Shown piece after piece: positions 13,154 through 23,394 of a stretch of DNA of 64,000 nt; the first letter of the stretch is position 1, and each line of letters opens with the position of its first letter. Origin of the DNA: Saussurea involucrata (taxonomy: Eukaryota > Streptophyta > Magnoliopsida > Asterales > Asteraceae); assembly GCA_033807775.1 (NCBI GenBank), contig CM066317.1:39683870-39747869 (forward strand). The letters are read 5' to 3'. The notes under the pieces are model-generated. The model was not told the origin of the DNA and ran no database searches. It saw only the letters and a program-made list of their open reading frames with translations. A program made the translations under genes and the position numbers.

Positions 13154-14145
13154 CAACCTCAAACTTAAACCATTACTTGTCCCCAAGTAATAAAAATAAT
13201 GCACTTAGAGCTTTTAGGAACTTACCGATTTCTCATCTTGAATGGACGTTGATCTCCCTCCTTGGATACTTCTTTCGATTCTAACACTTTAAAGTTTCAC
13301 TTTTGTTCTTGACAAAATCTTCCCTTGTTCACAATTTGATCATTAGGGCTTTTCTTGGGTTCGAGAGGTTTTGTGGCTTTGAGTGTTTGTCCCAAGGGTT
13401 TTGGCACGCAGTTCCAAACATAGACCGAAGATCTCGCTTTGAGATTTTATTTTGAGAAGTGAGTGGTTTAGATTTTTCATGGGTATGGACGCACACTTTC
13501 AGGCTTTATTTTGGGTATGGCTGTTTTTGTGAGAGTGGGCATTCTGATGGTCCAGAAAAGGCACACCATCTTTTTCTGTGGGAGTGGTCACTTTGATGGT
13601 CGAGAAAAGGCACACCATCTTTTTCTGTTAGTGACACTCCGTTTTTCTTCTGTTTTTTTTGGGAGGTTTTTTTTTTTGGGAGGTGGGTACAACTTACCCA
13701 CCTCAAACTTAGACTTCACAGTGTCCCCATTGTGGGCAGACTGGAAGTCACTCTGGAAGTCCCCACCTCAAACTTAAAACTGCACAGTGTCCCCACTGTG
13801 ACTTGAATATTGGGTTCAAAGAGGTGGTTTTTGGTGTTACAAAAATAGGTCGTGTTTGGATGCAAAGATGGCCTAAATCATTTCATAGCGTCAAGTTTAA
13901 GACTCTTTTATGTTGGAAACCGAAAGTTGTACCTAGAACTGGAAACGAGATCAAACGAACATGCAAATTCGAAGTGAGTTAGTAACCAAAAGCACCTGCT
14001 AAACATAGCAGGGATCCATGCATTGTTAACCAAAAGTATTGAAAGCAGCAAATTGTGTCAAGAGCCTAGCCATAGGCATCATACAGAAAAATTAAAATTG
14101 TTTTGAGAGCATAGGGAATGAAACCAAAGTGTTTAAAATAAACCA
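13154..14145 (-). other. Athila 3' untranslated region with short repeats
   Basis: No coding frame is supported. The block ACCTCAAACTTA occurs beside the LTR (13155), near 13700 and near 13765. On the minus strand it reads TAAGTTTGAGGT, like the purine-rich repeats near Athila 3' ends, and the LTR-adjacent one probably contains the polypurine tract. A 49-bp tandem pair around GAAAAGGCACACCATC lies at 13555 and 13604. CCCACTGTG-type motifs occur near 13724 and 13791. Confidence 0.65.
13530..13630. repeat. 49-bp tandem duplication in the Athila 3' region
   Basis: GAAAAGGCACACCATCTTTT is repeated with a spacing of 49 bases, with similar flanks containing GAGTGG and TGATGGTC. It is two units only. 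Confidence 0.75.
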
Positions 14146-14868
14146 TTACGGCGTTTGGGTTGCCTTTGGAGAACTGTCGGCCAAGTCTTCCTCAAAATCA
14201 TCCTCACTTGCCACAGTGGGGCAGATCCCCTCTGGAAATTCTAGGATTTGTGCGGCAAGGAGAGGATCGGCAGCCATGTACATTTGGTTCACAACCTCAT
14301 CACGATCGCGGTTGTACATCCAGACTGATTCAAGGGCGCGGTTGATAATCTTTTGCTCAGCTGCGAGGAGGTCGACTTTGTACGTGAGTGTTGAAATGGC
14401 TTGCAGAATGGCGGTCATCGGGTTGACTGTGCTGGTGCTTGCTTCTCCTGTAGCCTTCGGACGCAGTGGGGTACCCTTCTTCTCCACAGTGGGCGAATCA
14501 GTGCCCACTATGTGCTCGTCGGCTATTCGCACGTTGGGCTGTACCTGGGCAGGCTCATCAGACTGGCCTCCTATCTCTCTTCTCATCTTCTTAATGGTCT
14601 GAACACTAATGTTTTTCGTGGAAACGATCCACTGGTCCTCTTCAGCTGTGGGCACTCCGGCATCTATTAGAAAATGTGTAATAAGGCAAGGAAGGGGTAG
14701 GATTACCTTGGTTCGTGTTCGGGCCTGATGGATGGCACCATGCATAACAATTCCCAGATTGATCTTCTTTCTAGTGAGAACACAGTAAAGCATGGCACAC
14801 TTATGCATGGAGAGAGTCGTGTCGTGTGATGTTGGGGCCATAGAGGCCCGAAGGAATTGGAACCACAC
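14146..14868 (-). pseudogene. Athila ORF3, C-terminal part (cut by Copia-B)
   Basis: About 240 codons are open on the minus strand up to the Copia-B junction. The sequence VWFQFLRASMAPTSH, then INLGIVMHGAIHQ and LPLPCLITHFL, fits the 'putative plant transposon protein' domain of Athila ORF3, the extra ORF after pol that is sometimes called env-like. I see no clear signal peptide or membrane span here, so I do not claim an envelope. The first half continues at 33553-34849. The tail is acidic. Function is unknown. Confidence 0.8.
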
Positions 14869-15504
14869 TGTTGATCCAAACCCTCAGTGATTTGATAATG
14901 ACCCTCTCTTATACTTAGTGAAAATTGTAAGTAAACAATATGTATCAGAGTTTCACTATCGCTGATAAGTACTAAGATCTTACAGTACCGCTGATAGGAA
15001 CTCTCGCTCTTTAAATTAAACATTCAGCGAACACTGTTCACCATTAATGCTCTGAGTCTGTTCAGTCATTATGGTGATCGCTGATAAGTTAGTTGTTTAC
15101 TTATGATCCCTGAAGACAAGTTTCACGTCAACAAAGGTTCTACGCTGAAGTCGAAGATCAAGCTCAAGAACCAGCGACAAGTCTCCTAATGAACTGATGC
15201 GGATTAGCGAAGACTCAGATTTGTCCACTCAACGTGAAGTATCAAGTACAAGACTTCAGCTATCGCTGAACTTTATCATCTGCTGAATAGTAAATGATAA
15301 TCGCTGAATCAACGAAAGCTGATCATGAAGTCCTCCGTACAAAGTACTTTTGTCTTAACCACCCTTGCACGCCTCCGTACGAAATGTCAGAAAAGAACCT
15401 CCGAAAATCTGAAATCGTACAACCACTCTGATACTACACTGTTCATCCTTACGGCTACTAAGGTTGTCAACCAAGGTCAATGACATGCAACCAACCAGCT
15501 GATG

Positions 15505-15553
15505 ACACGTGTAAAGTGTATACTGACTTGCATTAAATGCATGCAGTATATAA
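15505..15553 (+). promoter_or_regulatory. Copia-B LTR promoter core: ACACGTGT and TATATAA
   Basis: A G-box/ABRE-like palindrome ACACGTGT lies about 35 bases upstream of TATATAA at 15547. The same pair occurs in the other Copia-B LTRs. Known ACGT-core elements bind plant bZIP factors; use here is inferred. Confidence 0.6.
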
Positions 15554-15787
15554 AGAGATGAACTCACTTCTTTTGAAGTAACTTGCTAACTCTGGACAAG
15601 TTCAAATCTCTCTCAAGATAGGATTTTATTAGTAATCTCCTTATCTTTCTTAGTGCAAGAAATCTTAGTGTTCCAACTTGTTTAGATTTAGGTTTATCCT
15701 TAATCTTGTTTCCGCAACAAGCTGTAAATTGTTAATGATTTATCAATAAACAATTTAGAAAAGTAAAATCTGTGTGTTTGTATTCAA

Positions 15788-15806
15788 CCCCCCCCCCCCC
15801 CCCCCC
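15788..15806 (+). repeat. Poly-C tract in Copia-B LTR
   Basis: There is a run of 19 C near the LTR end. The 3' LTR has 15, and the minus-strand LTR at the right end of the window has only 7 (as G). The length is unstable or sequencing-sensitive. Confidence 0.9.
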
Positions 15807-15842
15807 TTCTACAAACTTGTATAGGCCTTCGGGACCAACAAG

Positions 15843-15854
15843 TGGTATCAGAGC
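15843..15854 (+). promoter_or_regulatory. Copia-B primer binding site (initiator tRNA-Met)
   Basis: TGGTATCAGAGC lies two bases after the LTR end and is the exact plant copia consensus. Confidence 0.97.
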
Positions 15855-15920
15855 GGATTTGTTTAATCTCATAAACAAGATCTAATATAAGATATTTCTC
15901 TTCCTTGCTATTATCTGAAA

Positions 15921-18338
15921 ATGGCCTCCCACACAAACACAAATTATATAGACAATGGTTCTCTTGCAAAACCCCCTAGATTTTCCAGAGATAACTTCAA
16001 CTTGTGGAAAAATAGGATGACACTCTTCTTAGAAGGTGTAGACCCTACTATACCTTACTATCTTGAGAACGGCCCACACATCCCTGTAACAATTGATCCT
16101 TTAGTTCCAGCCACTGCAACTAGAGCTGCTATTCCAGAAAGGCTGATTCCTAAAGAAATCCATCAGTGGACCGACGAAGATAAGAAGAAAGTGGCTATAG
16201 ATACAAAAGCCAGATCCATACTATCCATGGCCCTTCCTGACGAAGTCTACCATTCCGTCATGAACCTGAAATCATCAAAAGCCATGTGGGACACAATATG
16301 TGTTCAGTATGAAGGAACGTCTGAAGTCCAGGACTCAAGAAAGATCAACTTGGTAAGACAATACGAAAGCTTCATTTCTGGTAAGAATGAAACTCTCTCT
16401 GAAGTTCACAAACGTTTTAATTGCTTAATTATAGATCTGAAAACTGTTGGTAAGGAATATTCTAACTTTGAAGTGCTGACAAAGTTTCTAGAATGTTTAC
16501 CTGAAAGCTGGGACAATTATTCCATGTGTCTCAAGCTGTCAAAGGATCTAAGATCAATGACCCTTGCTACCTTATATGGTACATTGCTGAATCATGAGCA
16601 ATCTAGCCATCTTAAGAAGAATCTTGTAAAAGATTCCAAAAGCACCCCTGTTGCTTTAATCTCAGAGGAACCTTCTACTCAGCGACCCTCGGTCACTATC
16701 ACTGAGTTAGAGAGTAACTCTGAAAGGTCATCAGACTCTGATTCTTCAGATGATGATGAATCCTTGGCTCTCCTAACTAAAAAGTTTAGGAGATTCGCCA
16801 AGAAGAAAATGTTTAGAAAGAACAAAACTTTTTCCATAGCTGACAAGCCTAAGTCATCAACTTTTGTTGATAAGGCTACTGCTACTTGTTTCAACTGCGA
16901 AAAGACAGGTCATTTCGCTAACGAGTGCAGGTCAAAGAAAATCATAAGACCTTCAGCTTTTACAAAGAAATCTTTTGTCCCAAAGAATAAAGATGACAAA
17001 TACTCAAAGCTGAAGGAGAAGTATGCAAAGCTAAAAAGCTTTAAAAAGAAAGGAAAAGGCCTGATGGCTGACTATGATTGGGCTGCTTCTGATGAAGAAG
17101 CCTCATCATCTGATTCAGAAGATGATGAAGCAAATCAATGTCTCATGGCCAAGATTGAAGAAGAGGAAGAAAGTTCAGACTTTCCCTCCACTTCAACATC
17201 TGCCATTCAGGTATCACCTTCTTTCTTTACCAATATTGCAAATATTGATGAAGCTGATAGTCTCCGTAAAATCGATCTATTGACTAGAAGTTTATACGAA
17301 GCCATGAACGGCAAAGCTGTGGTTGAAAACCAAAATCTTGATCTCGCTGAAAAGCTTAAAAACTGCCACCTTCAAATAGAAAAGCTTTCTAAAATTGAAG
17401 ATGATTTTAAAGATCAAGTCTATTTAAATCAGCTAGTCAAAATCGAACGAGCAGAAGCTATCACTGCATTAAAAGCTGAACAAGCTACCGTTGAAGGATG
17501 GTGTAATTCTTCAACAAAGATCACTGAGATAATTAAGGCTCAGATTCCTCTGAGTGATAAACGTGGTTTGGGTTATAAATATGATACTCCAAAACCAACC
17601 ACTGAACGTTCAATGCTTAAATTTGGAACGTTCGTATCCTCAGTCGCTGACACTTCATCATCTCAGTGCTCCTCGTCCATTACACCAATCCCTGAGGAAA
17701 CTCCTACCTCCTCAAAAGGAAAGGAGAAAATGGTTTATTCAAAACCTGCCTCTGTCTCTAGAGACAAAGGTAAAGGAATTGTTATTTATCAAAATCCTCA
17801 GAAGGGTACCTTAGTACCAAAGCTAAATGCTTCTAAAGCCTCAGTGACCTACCCCTCTGGATCTAGAAAGCTGATCTCTGGATCTATTCAGCGATCTACT
17901 CCTAGACTCAGAGTGGATATCCTTGGTAAGAAATCTGAAGAACTGAATGTTCGTCCCATTTCTAAAGCCAATAGTTTACTTGGTGCTGGCACTTCTAATT
18001 CAAAATTAAAAGCTCAGCATACAAGTGGTCCTAGAACTACTTTTAGTTATAGGAAATGTTATCACTGTGGACTTACCGATCATATTGCTAGTAAGTGCCC
18101 CACAGCCACCAAAGCTGAAAAGATAGCTAAGGTAAAGATTGCCCCCAAGGCAAAGAAGACCAACCCTGGTGAAAATCAGGTCAAGGTGACTCCTACCACT
18201 GAGGTTAAGAATTTAACCAAAGTGAAGAAAGACAAAGCTGAATCTTCAAATGCTGCGAAGACCGCTGAACCTTCCATTCCAACTATTTCCACTGACAAAC
18301 GTGTATACATGGTTAAGTGGGTACCCAAGCAAAACTAA
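15921..18338 (+). CDS. gag: Copia-B Gag, intact, two zinc knuckles
   Basis: An uninterrupted 805-codon gag starts at the first ATG after the primer site. The N-terminal half shows the copia gag pattern (LWKNRMTLFLEGV, then KAMWDTICVQYEGT). CCHC knuckle 1 is CFNCEKTGHFANEC at about residue 323. A second, CYHCGLTDHIASKC, lies at about residue 713, unlike Copia-A, where I see one. Between them are acidic serine stretches and a coiled-coil-like part. The protein ends WVPKQN with TAA at 18336. It would package element RNA into cytoplasmic virus-like particles. It is the only intact long gag in the window, in keeping with the element's young LTRs. Confidence 0.93.
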   Translation: MASHTNTNYIDNGSLAKPPRFSRDNFNLWKNRMTLFLEGVDPTIPYYLENGPHIPVTIDPLVPATATRAAIPERLIPKEIHQWTDEDKKKVAIDTKARSILSMALPDEVYHSVMNLKSSKAMWDTICVQYEGTSEVQDSRKINLVRQYESFISGKNETLSEVHKRFNCLIIDLKTVGKEYSNFEVLTKFLECLPESWDNYSMCLKLSKDLRSMTLATLYGTLLNHEQSSHLKKNLVKDSKSTPVALISEEPSTQRPSVTITELESNSERSSDSDSSDDDESLALLTKKFRRFAKKKMFRKNKTFSIADKPKSSTFVDKATATCFNCEKTGHFANECRSKKIIRPSAFTKKSFVPKNKDDKYSKLKEKYAKLKSFKKKGKGLMADYDWAASDEEASSSDSEDDEANQCLMAKIEEEEESSDFPSTSTSAIQVSPSFFTNIANIDEADSLRKIDLLTRSLYEAMNGKAVVENQNLDLAEKLKNCHLQIEKLSKIEDDFKDQVYLNQLVKIERAEAITALKAEQATVEGWCNSSTKITEIIKAQIPLSDKRGLGYKYDTPKPTTERSMLKFGTFVSSVADTSSSQCSSSITPIPEETPTSSKGKEKMVYSKPASVSRDKGKGIVIYQNPQKGTLVPKLNASKASVTYPSGSRKLISGSIQRSTPRLRVDILGKKSEELNVRPISKANSLLGAGTSNSKLKAQHTSGPRTTFSYRKCYHCGLTDHIASKCPTATKAEKIAKVKIAPKAKKTNPGENQVKVTPTTEVKNLTKVKKDKAESSNAAKTAEPSIPTISTDKRVYMVKWVPKQN

Positions 18339-18357
18339 TCTTCCTTTGTAAATGCAG
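18321..18357 (+). other. GT...AG segment at the gag/pol border of Copia-B
   Basis: Thirty-seven bases begin GTACCC at the WVPK codons and end AAATGCAG, with CTAAT (branch-like) and a pyrimidine stretch. They include the gag stop at 18336. gag and pol are in different frames here, and removing exactly this segment puts them in one frame. Compare 3514-3543 in Copia-A. Confidence 0.45.
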
Positions 18358-21300
18358 GTTAAGAAGGGTATCTGGTATCTCGATAGCGGATGCTCTAGAC
18401 ACATGACAGGAAAGAAAAGCCTGCTCGCTGAATACAAGGAAGAGAAGGGTCCCTCTGTGACTTTCGGTGGAAATGGAAAAGGACACACCCGAGGGTATGG
18501 TGTACTTTCAAATGGTACAACATCCTTCAGAAGAGTCGCATATGTTGAAGGGTTGAAGCATAATCTTCTGAGCATCAGTCAGCTTTGCGACATGGATAAC
18601 AAAGTGATTTTCACTAAGGAATCCTGCTTTGTCTCTGACAAAAAGGAGAAGATAGCTCTCAGTGGTTATCGTTTGGAAAATGTTTATGTAATAAACATGG
18701 ACTCAACAACCACTGAGAACTCCTGTTTCTTCTCAAAGGCATCTTCTGATGTCAACTGGCTATGGCACAAAAGGCTCTCACATCTCAACTTCAAGACGCT
18801 GAATACTCTTTCCTCCAAAGAGTTAGTCACTGGTCTACCTCAACATTCATACGCCAAAGAGTCTTTATGTTCAGCGTGTGAAAAAGGGAAGCAGACCAAG
18901 GCAAGCTTCAAGTCAAAGCAAGTCTCCTCAGTGTCATCTCCTCTACAACTACTCCATATGGATTTGTTTGGCCCTGTTAACAAACAATCCATCGCTGGAA
19001 AGAAATATACGCTGGTCATAGTTGATGAATTCTCTCGCTACACATGGGTAATGTTTCTCCGTTCTAAGAGTGACACCCCTGAAGAACTCATCACCTTTGT
19101 TCGGAAGATGGAAACTCTGAACAATATGACTGTTCGCTCAATAAGGAGTGATCATGGAACTGAATTTAAAAACAGTTCTCTTGATTCCTTCCTTGAGAGG
19201 AAGGGTATTTCTCACAACTTTTCGTCAGTGAGAACACCGCAACAAAATGGAGTCGCTGAAAGAAGAAATAGAACAATTATTGAAGCTGCACGTTCAATGC
19301 TCATCGATTCTCACCTACCTACTCAGTTTTGGGCAGAAGCTGTCAACACTGCTTGTTTTACGCAAAACAGGTCGCTGATAGTTAAAAGATTCAAAAAGAC
19401 AGCCTATGGACTTTTTCATGGGAGAAAGCCTTCAATCAGCTTTCTTCACATCTTTGGATGTCAGTGTTTCATACTGAACAACAGAGATGCCCTTGGAAAG
19501 TTTGATCCTAAGGCTGATGATGGAATCTTTCTTGGATACTCCTCAGTCTCCAAAGCCTTCAGAGTCTTCAACCGTAGAAGACAAACTGTAGAAGAAACTA
19601 TTCACGTCACGTTTGACGAATCCCGTTCAGTGAACTCTAAACCAAACTCTGATACTGAAGAACTGAATCAATGGATGTTTTCTCATCTTGGTAATTCAGA
19701 AGAAGTTCCCACTCCTCATGCTCATCCAGTAGAAGATGATAGTCCCACTATCATTCCAAACATGCAGAACAGTGAAGCTGAAACATCATGGGTCTCAGCT
19801 GTTCCTATAAACACTATACCTGCAGTTGATCCAAATGTCTCAAAAAATTCCGTCTATTTCTCAGCAATCAGTGAATGAAGTGACAAATGCAAACATTCCT
19901 CTCTTAGCTGATAATCCAAAAGTAGCTGAAGCCTCATCTTCAGCTCCTCCAGTTCAATTTGAGTCAGCGATTCATGCACCAGCTCAGCGATGGACTGTAA
20001 ATCACCCAATCGATCAAATTCTTGGTGATCCCAACGCTGGTATTCAGACTCGTAGAAGTGCAGGTAATATTTGTTTATTTGTTAACTTTATTTCTCTAAC
20101 TGAACCAAAGAAAATAGATGATGCCCTCAGAGATCCAAACTGTGTCAGCGCTATGCAAGAAGAGTTGACTGAATTCGAAAGAAACAAAGTTTTGAAACTT
20201 GTTCGGAGACCAACTGACTAAACAGTGATAGGCACTAAATGGGTCTATCAAAACAAGTTGGACGAACATGGTACTGTAACTCGCAACAAAGCTCGTCTTG
20301 TCGCTCAGGGATACAGACAAGAGGAAGGCATAGATTATGACGAAACTTTTGCTCCAGTAGCAAGACTTGAATCTATTCGTCTTTTCTTAGCATATGTTGT
20401 ACACAAAAACTTCACTGTACATCAGATGGATGTTAAGTCAGCGTTTCTAAATGGAAAGCTGAATGAAGAAGTGTATGTGGAACAACCTCCAGGATTCTCA
20501 GATCCTAAGCGTCCAGGTTACGTTTATAAACTGGACAAGGCACTTTATGGCTTAAAGCAAGCTCCTCGTGCATGGTATGACACTCTCTCTACTTATCTCC
20601 ATATTGAAAAATTTGAGAGAGGAAAGATTGACAAAACTTTATTTTTTAGAAAAGTGAAAGGTCATATCATTTTAGTTCAAATATATGTTGATGACATTAT
20701 ATTTGGTTCTACTAACCCTGAGCTTTGTACTCGTTTCGCTGATAGAATGAAAGATGAGTATAAAATGAGCATGATGGGTGAACTAACATATTTCCTTGGT
20801 CTTCAGGGAAAATATGTTAAAGATATGCTGAAGAAATTCGACTTAACTGAAAGTTCAGCTATGAAAACCCCTATGGCACCACCGCTGACACTTGACAAGG
20901 ACACAAAGGGTGTTCCTGTCAATGTCATGCTGTACCGTGGGATGATCGGCTCACTATTGTATCTTACAGCTAGCCGACCCGATATTATGTTTGCAACATG
21001 TCTGTGCGCACGATATCAAGCTGAACCTAAGATATCCCATATGAAAGCTGTAAAGCGAATCTTTCGATATCTTAAGGGTACAGCGAATCTAGGTCTTTGG
21101 TATCCCAAAGACTCAGGATTCGATCTAACCGCCTATTCAGACAGTGATTTTGCAGGTTGCAAAATGGATAGGAAAAGCACCACAGGAGGATGTCAGCTCC
21201 TGGGTGGAAAGCTGGTAAGTTGGACAAGTAGGAAGCAAAACTCAGTGTCCACTTTCACAGCTGAAGCTGAATATGTAGCCGCTGGAAGCTGCTGTTCTCA

Positions 21301-21595
21301 GGTCTTGTGGATGAGAAATCAGCTACTAGACTATGATCTTCAGCTCTCCAAAATTCCAATCTATTGCGACAGCACAAGTGCCATCGCTATAGCAAACAAT
21401 CCAGTGCTACACTCAAAGACAAAACACATAGAAATCAGATATCATTTTATCAGAGATCATGTGATGAATGGTGATATAGAACTTCATTTTATCCCAACTG
21501 ATTATCAGTTAGCTGATTTGTTTACCAAACCTCTTGATGAGACAAGATTCAACTTTCTCATCAGCGAGCTTGGAATGCTGAACTTTGAAGGGTAA
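18352..21595 (+). pseudogene. pol: Copia-B pol: PR-IN-RT-RNase H, recently broken
   Basis: Protease DSGCSRHMTG begins near 18382. The integrase zinc region is WLWHKRLSHLNF ... CSACEKGK, and the catalytic residues sit in LHMDLFGP, IRSDHGTEF and NGVAERRNR. RT has YVDDIIFGS near 20682, and RNase H has TAEAEYVAAG near 21259. Breaks: the frame changes near the A6 run at about 19846, a TAA at 20219 lies just before TVIGTKWV, and about 13 residues are missing after FLGLQ (near 20808), where Copia-A has an intervening block before GKYVKDILKK. The ATG at 18352 lies inside the putative border intron, so the true N-terminus may come by splicing from gag. Confidence 0.9.
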
Positions 21596-21931
21596 AATCT
21601 TCAGCGGTTCACATTTGATCAGCGATACGTTTATACATTCTTGTATAACCTTCGGGATAAAATCAACTTGTATAATCCATATCATCATCTTCTCTCTGAA
21701 TAAACTTGGTTAAACTGATATCCAGGTATGTTTTCTCTCTCTGACAATCGCATGTAAATGCAAGATTTCAAAATAAATTGCATCGCTGAATAACTCTTCC
21801 TTAACAGCGATATTTTGAAAGTTCTTTAAACCTTCACTGATATTTTCTATTCAGTGCTTCATGTTTTTCAAAAGAGTCCCTGAGCTTTCAAAACCTCAGA
21901 GACATCCTAAAAGAATGTGAAAGGACAGTTG

Positions 21932-21939
21932 TGACGTCA
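21932..21939 (+). promoter_or_regulatory. TGACGTCA site before the Copia-B extra ORF
   Basis: This 8-bp palindrome lies about 140 bases upstream of TATATAAAC. The same 8-mer recurs at 49211, 58820 and 61928, each upstream of the antisense gene of a Tat element. Confidence 0.55.
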
Positions 21940-22080
21940 CTGCAACGGATAACACCAGGCACGATTTCTTTCTGACACACGTTTGCACGTTTCGTTCAAA
22001 CTTCCAATCAAATGCAAACACGTGTCCGTGTCATGATGAAAATCTTTTCCCGCTCAAGGTTTTCTCTCTCTAAAAATCCC

Positions 22081-22089
22081 TATATAAAC
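22081..22089 (+). promoter_or_regulatory. TATA box before the Copia-B extra ORF
   Basis: TATATAAAC follows a CT-rich stretch, about 130 bases before the putative leader-exon donor. It is well placed for an internal sense promoter. Confidence 0.5.
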
Positions 22090-22443
22090 AACTCTTGGTT
22101 TATATTTGTCTTTTACGCGAACAATCTTTCTCCGCAAGAAAAGAATCCTCTGTTGCATTTGTGCTCTCAAAAACCTCAAGAACTGTTCATCATCTTCTTC
22201 ATCAAAACTTCAAGGTTAATATGTTCTTATCTTTTATCAAATGCGTATAACTTGTTTTCGATATTCTCTTTGTTTTAACAAGATCAAACAAAAGAACTTT
22301 GTAAAATAAAATCATTTCTTTCATGGGTTTATGAACACAACCATTTCATGGTTGTTCTTCAAGTTTTAAATCTAAATCTTAAACTTGTTCTTCATTCGTA
22401 TCCAGTTTTCTTTTAGAAACTGGAATACAAGACTTTATGGGTT

Positions 22444-22448
22444 TTACA
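22444..22448 (+). repeat. Copia-C target site duplication (left)
   Basis: TTACA is repeated exactly at 28082-28086. It marks a clean integrase-mediated insertion of Copia-C into Copia-B. Confidence 0.95.
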
Positions 22449-22885
22449 TGTTGGAGGAATTCGAAAGAGATGAGGAATTGGTGATTGTAACAACTTGGAT
22501 AAAACGCAGAGATCGCGTGACGCCGGCGCTACTTCTCGCGCTACATAAGTAGCACCAAAAGGGGCGCGGGAAACATTCCAGAGCCCGGCGCTACTTCCCG
22601 CGCTAGATAAGTAGCGCCAAAAGGGGCGCGGGCAACATTCCAGAGCCCGGCGCTACTTCTCGCGCTAGATAAGTAGCGCCACAAGTGGCCCCGACGCCCA
22701 GCTCATGAAACCACTTTGTAACTTATCGATTTTAACCGTCCAACAATCCCGGGTTCTAGTTAGCTTACACGAGTGTGCACTCCACACCTCCTAACTCATG
22801 TTATAGCTTAGCTAACAACCCCATTATTACCTTTGTGAATCCAACTACACAAAATGGACCGATGATTTCACTAAAATCACCAACA
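22449..22885 (-). repeat. Copia-C 3' LTR, internally deleted
   Basis: Compared with the right LTR it lacks the bases equivalent to 27473-27716 (244 bp). The breakpoint has TGA microhomology. The lost part holds the TATA box and the stretch complementary to the primer site. Four base differences remain elsewhere. Confidence 0.95.
22525..22692. repeat. 62-bp GC-rich hairpin repeats in Copia-C left LTR
   Basis: Units start at 22525, 22587 and 22649. Each contains GGCGCTACTT and AAGTAGCGCC (G/A variant in unit 1), which can form a 10-bp stem. The third unit is partial. Confidence 0.93.
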
Positions 22886-23394
22886 TTCCTCCCCCATTTT
22901 AGTGCAATCCTTGATTCACAAAATAAAATTACAATACAGGTAAACAAACTCATGCATAAATGAAAATATCTAAAAGATTGAATTTCCATCTTAGTACATT
23001 ACACATTTCAAATACTCGAGAATCCGGGTGTCCTAAGGATTGAACCCGTCAACCCATTTGAGTACCAGAAGATAACATACACATGAATTTAAAATTATCT
23101 AAAGCATAAACTTGAAACTATACAGGCCATGTGTCCTTATCCATTCGTGAGTGCATCAAAGCCAAGTCCAAGCTTCTTGAAGCGGCCACACTTCCCACTC
23201 ATATAGGTAGTTCTTTTCCTCATGCACCTGCACATGCATTTTTACAAAAGAACAATTACCTCCTTCACTTGCAGTACCGAGCACACACCTTGGGATGACC
23301 GTCTTGTGCTCCAATCTCTTAGAGTGAGCTTCCCCATTGAATTCAACTTCTAACGTTGTACTAGAAGGGAATTGGGTATCTCACCGTTAGAGAT
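22886..23394 (-). other. Copia-C 3' region with polypurine tract
   Basis: Directly beside the left LTR the minus strand reads AAAATGGGGGAGGAA (22886-22900), a good polypurine tract. The rest is the 3' untranslated part; I see nothing else in it. Confidence 0.8.

Larger units (their letters stand above)
14869..15840 (+). repeat. Copia-B 5' LTR
   Basis: TGTTGATC...GACCAACA. A TATATAA box lies at 15547, ACACGTGT at 15505, and a run of 19 C near 15788. Seven CGCTGA/TCAGCG motifs cluster between 14955 and 15310. The 3' copy is at 32585. Confidence 0.97.
21596..22448 (+). promoter_or_regulatory. Promoter-like spacer upstream of the Copia-B extra ORF
   Basis: No ORF is supported. The bZIP-type palindrome TGACGTCA is at 21932, AACACGTGT near 22017 and a good TATA box TATATAAAC at 22081. 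A leader exon then ends CTTCAAG before GTTAATATG (22215), a plausible 5' splice site. The matching acceptor ATAATACAG is at 28225-28233, four bases before the ATG of the extra ORF, so the leader intron would have been about 380 nt before Copia-C landed inside it. All of this is inference from motifs. Confidence 0.55.

Noticed and set aside
14129..14670. Plus-strand ORFs opposite Athila ORF3
   Set aside because: They are shadows of the minus-strand ORF3, with no family resemblance.
15355..15567. 70-codon minus-strand ORF in the Copia-B LTR, repeated at 33071
   Set aside because: It is an LTR duplicate overlapping the promoter core and resembles no known protein.
182..15854. tRNA-Met genes
   Set aside because: Only 12-base primer sites are present, with no cloverleaf.
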